In this document: positions 58,094 to 64,000 of the stretch, piece after piece
Layout: the number at the start of each line of letters is the position of its first letter
Numbering within the stretch: the first letter of the stretch is position 1
Origin: Scalesia atractyloides
Lineage: Eukaryota > Streptophyta > Magnoliopsida > Asterales > Asteraceae
Assembly (NCBI GenBank): GCA_947069175.1
Contig: CAMTDV010000012.1
Coordinates: 40,952,341-41,016,340, forward strand
Direction: 5' to 3'
DNA: 64,000 nt
Position numbers and translations under genes: made by a program
The notes under the pieces: model-generated
The model's database searches: none
Told to the model about the DNA's origin: nothing
What the model saw: only the letters and a program-made list of their open reading frames with translations

Positions 58094-58378
58094 ATGTTTG
58101 CAGCCCAAACTCAAAACCCGAGCCTGCGGGATGAAGTGAAGGAAATGCTGAATGAGTTTATCGGAGAATACAATGTTGATCCGGTTGCTAACTATGTGAT
58201 GCGTTTGCTTGAATGTGGGAGGCATAAAGAGGAAGTAAGAAATGCGATGGCTAGCTTCTTGAGTGATGATAAAGACTCCTTTGTTTCTTGGTTGTGGAAT
58301 CATTTACAATCAAACCAAGATCTCAAAGATCTATATGCAAAATCAACTAAGTCTATTTTTGAAGAAGTATCTGAGTAG
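58094..58378 (+). CDS. small intact ORF with PWI-like domain, candidate captured gene fragment
   Basis: 94 residues from ATG 58094 to TAG 58376-58378, with no lesion. I chose this ATG because the domain starts soon after it; an upstream in-frame ATG at 58031 adds 21 residues. The sequence includes LRDEVKEMLNEFIGEYNVD, ANYVMRLLECGRHKEEVRN and AMASFLSDDKDSFVSWLWNH. The pattern (a Y-[VI]-M helix, a charged turn, then S-x-FL...F-x-x-WL) resembles the N-terminal PWI-like fold of NAB2/ZC3H14-type nuclear poly(A) RNA-binding proteins. That is pattern recognition from memory, and other PWI-like or gag-derived domains are possible. It lies between two copia gag regions to which it shows no visible relation. 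Expression and function are unknown. Confidence 0.5.
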   Translation: MFAAQTQNPSLRDEVKEMLNEFIGEYNVDPVANYVMRLLECGRHKEEVRNAMASFLSDDKDSFVSWLWNHLQSNQDLKDLYAKSTKSIFEEVSE

Positions 58379-58439
58379 AAACCTTAAGCCCAGCAAGCAG
58401 CAATCAGCAGCCCAGCACCCCAAACTCGACCTCAAGCCC

Positions 58440-59720
58440 AAACTAACGCTGACAAATCAAGCTCGCCCATTGACACAGTCAATTATCTTTTGTGCACTGA
58501 ACCTTGCAGGAATAGGGTTGCTTATGACGTGTGCAATGTGCAGCTAGCATCTAAGGGGAACAAAGGGAAGGGTTTGGGATTCAGTCAGGTTGCCCCATCG
58601 TATAATCACAACTACACAACACGCCTGAAACCGACGAAGATATTGAGAAAGTACATCATATGATGTACGGCAAACCCAGTGATTACATGCCAGACGCACG
58701 GGAACCATCTGGTGCTGTTAACTCTTTGAATGAGTCAGCTGATGAAGAGAGAGCTAATGTGAATAAGGCTCCAAGTGTGCAAACTGAACAATCTGAACCT
58801 TTTGCTTCTGATGAAAAGTTTCAGAGCAAGCTAAAAGAGCAAAAACGAGCAAATCGGAGACGAAGAAAGCAGAAGTCCTAACGTCAAGGACAATCTCGCT
58901 CTCCTAATCATCAGTGGCTAGCAATAGCCCTCAAAAGGCTAATGTTGTGAAAAATTCCTTTGTTAAGCCGGTCTTCAATGGAAAATGTGAAAAATATGCT
59001 TTTGACCGTGCTAGCAAAGCTTTTGGAAAGGTTGGGGAGATTTCTGCACAAGACTTGCAGTCTAAACAAAATACGAAAAAATCAAAAGAAATCTCCACAA
59101 CAGAAGAAGCCCTTGCAAACGACAAGTACAGACATCCAAATTCATCTTCGTCTGCAAGAAACGTGCAAGGAAATCAAGCACAGAAGGGATCAGTTCATCC
59201 TTCAAGGCCTGCACAAGCAAATCAAGCTGATCAGAATGCTTTATATGTGAAGAGACAAACGTGCTTCAATTGCGGCATTCCTTGTCACATTGTTTGAAAC
59301 ATGTACACATGGTCCCAATGTTTCGTGTCATGCTAAAAATCAGAAGGTTACACCAAAGAACAACAATTATTCCAAGCTGATGAAGGTATCATCACCTAAG
59401 GCAATGAAGAATGTGAATTCCAAGGTTAAACCATCTGATGGGGATTGGAATGTTGCCAAAAACAAATGTAAGGCTGTTCAGAAACAAAAATCTTTTTCTA
59501 AAATGACTAAACCTGAAACAACCAAAGTAGCTCAATCAAAGGCAACTACCGCGTTTGTTACACTGAAACAGATTTGGAAACCCAAACCCAAATCCAAATC
59601 AGCAGCAACATCACCAATCCTCAAAACAAAAGGGGACTTATGTCTTAAAGAAGTATCTTGTTTTGATGCTTCAGGGAAACCCAGGACCACGATGGCCTGG
59701 GTCCCACTGTCTTACTAATC
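58440..59720 (+). pseudogene. copia C gag region 2, related but not identical to region 1
   Basis: Reads VNYLLCTEPCRNRVAYDVCN, then KGLGFSQVAPSYNHNYTTR and MMYGKPSDYMPDAREPSGAV, parallel to region 1 (KGLGYNRAPPPYNHNYTRMP, MYGKPSDYLSK in shifted frame). A knuckle starts at 59263 (CFNCGIPCHIV) but is cut by TGA at 59297. A basic tail follows to VSCFDASGKPRTTMAWVPLS. Most of the N-terminal gag core is missing. Several frame changes are present. Confidence 0.78.
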
Positions 59721-59872
59721 TATCTATTTTCAGGAACAACCAAGGAGGAGCTGTTGACAATCTCTTGAATGTTGGTAGCGGTTGTTCCAGGGACATGAAG
59801 GATAACATCTCACTATTGCAAAAAGGTTCAAATTTTTACAATTGTGATGTTTCCTTGGAGGAGATGAGGTAA
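59721..59872 (+). pseudogene. protease remnant of element C
   Basis: NNQGGAVDNLLNVGSGCSRD and MKDNISLLQKGSNFY match the copia protease start, where the usual active site is DSGCS followed by RHM. Here the Asp is Gly. Nothing of integrase, RT or RNase H follows, so pol was deleted just after this point. Confidence 0.65.
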
Positions 59873-61696
59873 GAAAAGATCAGCGAAAAGGTACAAATTT
59901 GAATTTCGTACTTTAATTTTGAAATTGATTAGTTTTAATCTAATGACGGAACGGTTAAGCAAAAACAACAAAAATATTTTCCTTTTCCTTTTGTTTAAAA
60001 CTTTGTGCATATGTTTTCTTTATTAGGTAAATTTGTGCATAAAGTATGATGCACAAATTTAGGGGGAAGAGGGCGATATATGTATATATGTATTGTTTGA
60101 GGGGGAGAAAATTAGAAAAAATACAAAAACATTATTTGAAAAACAGAAAAATACAAAAATAGTTATGGGAAATGAATTAAATATTCGGGATAAAGGGTGT
60201 GACTGACACATGTAAAGTGTTGTAGCTGAAAAGACTAGGATCTAATGTGATATGTCGGTAGGCTTAACACTCAAAGTGATTAAAAGATACTAAGTGATAT
60301 AAATATAACAAACTATGTATCTTGTGGGTAACATACCATCGGCGTATGATTTTACGGTCTTAATCTTGCGTTGATAGATAGCCAACATCTGAAGTTTCAG
60401 GTCTTTATGTTGTTGAGTCATCCGGGGATATCTTGGCTGCCCTTCTGTTGCATCCAGATTATATGCAGACCTAGGCACAGTCAGGATATCTTTCTAAAAG
60501 AGCCAAAATAGAAGGGTCAAAACCTTAAAAGAAAGGAAATCTCATTATGAGAAAATTCCATGTTCTTGAAAAGTCAAACATACCACATAAGGTATATGCC
60601 TAACCCTCGTCAGAAACTATTGGTCACTCTGCTGTACGGAAGTACTGACCTGTTCACCAATAGCCTGACATTGTAAAAGATAAAGGATGATCTCAGTATA
60701 CTCACCTGCTACGATGAATCGTTGTGCTTACCTTGATCGTGGGGGTATGTCATGGTATGGGACGCATGGGTATTATAGTATAATACTACCTTAAGCATAT
60801 CACGAAGTTGAAAATTGAAAGTTGAGCGTTGAATTTTAAGTGGACAAACATATCGGCAATCGCATAGACCAGTCTGAATAAGTTTTCACTGGAAAATGTT
60901 CCTTGGTCCGCCTGAAAACGATTTTGATCCCTTTGTAATTGTATAGTTTTAACTATTGAGTTAGTGTCTTTGTTTGTTTGTGTTTCTGTTTATATTCTTA
61001 TATTTAAATAAAAATGAATTAATTTTTTTTAAAAAAAATAGAAATTCAAAAATCCAAAAATAGAGTGCTTTATTTGTTTTATTAAAAATTATTAACCGTT
61101 CTTGAAGATTTGACTAATCATCAAAGGATGAAAGAAATTTGAGTTTCGATCCGAGTATAAGTACTTGGATGTACCAGGTGTTCATGCGGTATTCTCCCTG
61201 TTGCATAAGAATGTTTGCTTATAAATTACTGAGAATTGTGCAGATCTTGATTTAGATCAAGAAACAGGGGTTGCTGAAATTGAGATGCTGTTAGTTGCTG
61301 ATAAAGCATGAAGCATCACAACAACAAAGTGTACCTGATTCAGAAGAACTAGATGCCAGTCATCGTCTGACTGTGATAGTACATTTGAAGAAGTATCTGA
61401 GAACCTGCTTTCTTGAAAGAGAAAGATTGAAGAAGAAAAGAGCTACTGACGTTCCTCCTCTCGCATTCTTTTGACAAAGATGTTTCAAGCAAAGCTGATC
61501 GAGATCCTGATATGAAGCTAACCACAACAGCTGAAGAAAAATACCCAGTGCTGAGAGTTTGTTGAAGAGTGAGGTCCTACAAGTGTGAGACTGACTTCCA
61601 CAACACTTACGGCACGACGACAATCATAGTTTCTGTTGAAGACGTTGCTAAATTTGCACTATGAAGACAATTTGATGCATCAGTCTAGGGGGAGAT
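59873..61696 (+). other. non-coding 3' region and polypurine tract of element C
   Basis: Contains TTTAGGGGGAAGAGGG (about 60058) and AAAATACAAAAACATTA (about 60117), the latter also found after pol in element A (about 51243). It therefore corresponds to the post-pol block. It ends CTAGGGGGAGAT (polypurine tract) before the right LTR. No gene is recognised, and short ORFs here have no domain. Confidence 0.6.
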
Positions 61697-62131
61697 TGTT
61701 AGGTCCTAGAAGTGTGAGACTGAAGCATCAAATATACGCAACGGTCTATGGTAGCTAACTGGGCTTAACTGGGTTAGTTTGGGTTAGGTTTGGACATTTA
61801 TAGGTCATTTGGGCATGCCATAGGCCATGTGGGCCAGGCAAGCCCATAGGCAAGCCCATTAAGGTTATGCCTTACCTAGGTATAAATAGAATGTTATGTC
61901 ATTCCTAGGGTTAGAACTTTGAAAGACTTTGGGGATTTCTCTAGAGAGAACCTTCATCTTGTACCAGACGGTTTTGCTTGTTCAAGTAATAGAATCGTGT
62001 GCAAGGTGTTAAAGTGAATTTGTATTGGTCTTCATTTTTACGTTTTTCTTGAATCATCACCAAGTTTGGATTCCGCCCATCCTTAGCGATCGTGTGACAT
62101 CAGTGTTAGATCCGGATTAACGGGACTTACA
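61697..62131 (+). repeat. right LTR of element C (435 bp)
   Basis: Begins TGTTAGGTCC after a polypurine tract, carries GGTATAAATAGAATG (about 61879), and ends GGGACTTACA followed by GTTTG. It differs from the left LTR over most of its length. Confidence 0.85.
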
Positions 62132-62259
62132 GTTTGTTTCAAACTTGTGAACATTTGCTAAGTGATTGATTCGTACAAAGCTGTGGTTCATACGAATGAT
62201 GTGTTAGTTTTGAAATGTTTGAAAATTTTCTAACGGTTTGTTGTTATCTCTGTGTACAG

Positions 62260-64000
62260 GTCAAGAAATCGTCCTTTTCACCATTCCACAACATCAGTTG
62301 CTTGACTGATGACACTATTCCGGAGATTGCCACGTACCAGGACATATTAGATTTTCTTACACGAATCCCGATTACGAAGGCTCTAACTGATAGACATACC
62401 ATTTACAAATCACACGATGAATATTTTTGGAACGCTACTGAATATAGTACCGAAGACAATGCGATTGTTTCTGCCGTTAAGATTGACGATGTTGATATTC
62501 AAGTAAAGATTACTGAGGAGTTGATTCGCACTGTTCTAGATTTCAAAGACAATGCTGATGATCCTACGGCTTTTCTGAGTATATGGTTAAAGATTGCTTT
62601 TATCGAATGGGATATGCCGGATTCGTTAATGCTGCACCATTTAAGAAAGGGAATTTCAGCGCACTGTTTCATTATCTCGCACATGTCGTTGCTCATGCCC
62701 TTAGTCACAGGAAATGAGGATACGATGATCTTGTCGACTACCAGATTGCATGATTGCAGCTTTGGTTCTGAATTTACCGTATAACGTTTCAAAAGGTATT
62801 TTTACATAGATGGTACAAAACATCCAGCGTGAGAATTTTTTGCAGTATCCGAGATTTGTACAGATGATGTTGGATTATTTACATCCGGAATTGAACAAAA
62901 AGAAGGAGGATATTCTGAGATTGGAACATATGGACATATCTACGCTGAAGAAGATGAATTTGCATCTGAAAGCTTTTCCTAATGCCACGCCTGTTTTCGG
63001 TGCGAACATAGATAAAGATTATATCTCTCTGGCACCTGGCAAGTGGAGAAAGGACAATAGTGGTGACGAAAGCAAGGAATTAACTGCTTTATCTGATTTT
63101 GTTGCGAAGCGAAGTCCTTGGTTTATTAAAGATAAAGGAAAAGGTGCTAAACTTAAAGTTGCTACTTCTTCTGCACCAGCAAAATCAAAAAAGAAAGCTA
63201 CTACTGAGAGTTCTGGTTTGCGAGATGAACCAGACACAGAAGAAAATAGTGAAGATATAGCAGCAGATATTGAACGCCAAGTGTTTGGGGAAGAAAAAGC
63301 AGCTGAAGATGTTTCATCTTCGAGCACGGATTCTGATGAAAGAAGGGCTGGTGAGAAGAAACGAGCGCAGAAGCTAGAGAAAAAGCGCCAAGCCGAGTTG
63401 AAAAGAAAAGCTAAAGAACGCAAGCGTAAAGCAACAGGAGAGGACGATACTACTTATGTCCCATCAGATTCTGATCCTGATACGCCATTTCGAACTCCTG
63501 TTAAGAAGAAACAAAGAAGGCTAAAACGTCCTGCATCAAGAAGTTCTGAGTCTCCCACAGTTCGATCTATAGAGACTGCATCAGAACAAATAGTTGAAGA
63601 AGCTGTGGTTGAGGCTACGCAACAAATACCGACTTCACCACCACAACAAGCTCCTCAATCACCACCACAATCTACACCGTAGCAAACATCACAACAGCAA
63701 CAAACACCACAACAACAACAACCACAACAGCAGTCAACGCCACAACAACAACCAACACCGCAACCACCACCGCGTACTTCTCAGACTTCACAACCCCATT
63801 TTGACTTCGATTTTGATTTTAGTGATATACCGGGGGTGAAGATTTCTCTTTCAATGATCCACGGGTGGACAAATTGCAAAAACAAGTTTTGTTGAACACA
63901 GTGAGAATATCCGAGCTGGAAGAACAGATCAATCTGTGAACTACAGAAAAAACACGAGTTGCTTGAGCAGGTTAATGTTTTATCTGAAGATAAACGGCAG
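62260..64000 (+). pseudogene. extra ORF (aORF) of copia element A, runs off window
   Basis: Follows an AG acceptor at 62258-62259 (TCTCTGTGTACAG). It reads VKKSSFSPFHNISCLTDDTI, ILDFLTRIPITKALTDRHTI, then a frame break near 62640-62780 and a TAG at 62807. It resumes MVQNIQRENFLQYPRFVQMM and HLKAFPNATPVFGANIDKDY, a Lys/Glu-rich segment (KKRAQKLEKKRQAELKRKAK), a basic stretch (KKKQRRLKRPASR), and a long Q/P tract from 63610 interrupted by TAG at 63680. The homologous ORF of element B has the same layout. Role unknown. This copy has fewer lesions than B's. Confidence 0.78.
63610..63775 (+). repeat. CAACAA/CCACAA low-complexity tract
   Basis: Gln/Pro codon run inside the element A aORF. Element B has the same kind of tract in the same place (about 34600-34830). 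Confidence 0.85.

Larger units (their letters stand above)
53154..62136 (+). mobile_element. chimeric copia-type element C nested in element A, TSD GTTTG
   Basis: The element is 53159-62131 with GTTTG at 53154-53158 and 62132-62136. Left LTR 53159-53460 and right LTR 61697-62131 are different sequences that share mainly their termini (TGTT...ACGGGACTT[G/A]CA) and a TATA region. Contents: primer-binding site, CGGAT-rich leader, gag region 1, a small intact ORF, gag region 2, a protease remnant, non-coding DNA, polypurine tract. Integrase, RT and RNase H are absent, so it is non-autonomous. Element A continues on both sides, which shows that the whole block arrived in, or was rebuilt within, one target site. 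Confidence 0.82.
28758..64000 (+). mobile_element. Ty1/copia element A, host of two nested insertions, 3' end outside window
   Basis: Pieces in order: 28758-31762, 46233-53158, and 62132-64000. Reading across the two insertions restores continuity of gag (31762 to 46233) and of the pre-aORF region (53158 to 62132). Order: 5' LTR, primer-binding site, motif-rich leader, gag, protease, integrase, RT, RNase H, a 2-kb non-coding block, extra ORF. The domain order (integrase before RT) defines Ty1/copia. The long ORF after pol recalls SIRE/Maximus-type elements. Each coding part has stops or frameshifts, so it is inactive. The 3' LTR and target duplication lie past the window end. Confidence 0.9.

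Noticed and set aside
60290..61623. - strand ORFs in the 3' region of element C
   Set aside because: They are short, lack domains, and fall in the non-coding post-pol block that matches element A's non-coding DNA in part.

Overview
This window looks like repeat-dense nuclear DNA of a flowering plant, most likely a eudicot. The Ty1/copia elements carry a long extra ORF after pol, which recalls Asteraceae SIRE-type elements, but that family assignment is inference from memory. Evidence for a plant nuclear genome: plant-type LTR retrotransposons of both superfamilies, tRNA-Met type primer-binding sites (TGGTATCAGAGC), two MITEs, (TA)n microsatellites, and exons of a plant-specific type-B response regulator. 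No prokaryotic operon, CRISPR array, rRNA or tRNA gene was seen.

Region 1 (1-11.8 kb): AT-rich DNA with a Tourist-like MITE (945-1257, TSD TTA) and a Mutator-like foldback MITE (2000-2427, 9-bp TSD). Next comes a decayed type-B response regulator (ARR-like) gene on the + strand. Three exons with compatible splice phases lie at 3436-4389 and a probable 3' exon at 11.25-11.74 kb. The intron between them (about 6.9 kb) holds an internally deleted Ty3/gypsy element (5235-9559, TSD CCTTC) and a block that may be mitochondrial in origin.

Region 2 (11.8-28.3 kb): Ty3/gypsy debris. It holds a 3' pol fragment (11838-12620) and two successive polypurine-tract/LTR-start junctions. A 2.8-kb LTR follows (12802-15596) with an array of five covarying hairpins. 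Then comes a Del/Tekay-like element with gag, protease, RT, RNase H, integrase and chromodomain-like tail (16355-20720), and a 3.4-kb LTR (20759-24166). The two LTRs do not look alike. Degenerate retroelement DNA follows up to a SINE/RTE-like tail at 28.3 kb.

Region 3 (28.8-64 kb): a nested stack of three Ty1/copia elements. Element A (+ strand) starts at 28758 and runs past the window end. Element B (- strand, 31763-46232) is inserted into A's gag with TSD TGAGT. Element C (+ strand, 53159-62131) is inserted just upstream of A's extra ORF with TSD GTTTG. A and B are the same family: gag, protease, integrase, RT, RNase H, a long non-coding block, then an extra ORF preceded by a conserved AG acceptor. 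All are broken by stops and frameshifts. C is odd: its two LTRs are different, it has two non-identical gag regions and almost no pol, and between the gags sits a small intact ORF resembling a PWI-like (NAB2/ZC3H14 N-terminal) domain, a candidate host-gene capture.

Repeated themes: A and B carry many copies of a CGTACGA-type motif in LTRs and leaders, and C's leader is packed with CGGAT. Because B lies opposite to A, their shared sequence forms a very long inverted repeat (about 36-43 kb against 46-53 kb), a plausible small-RNA source.
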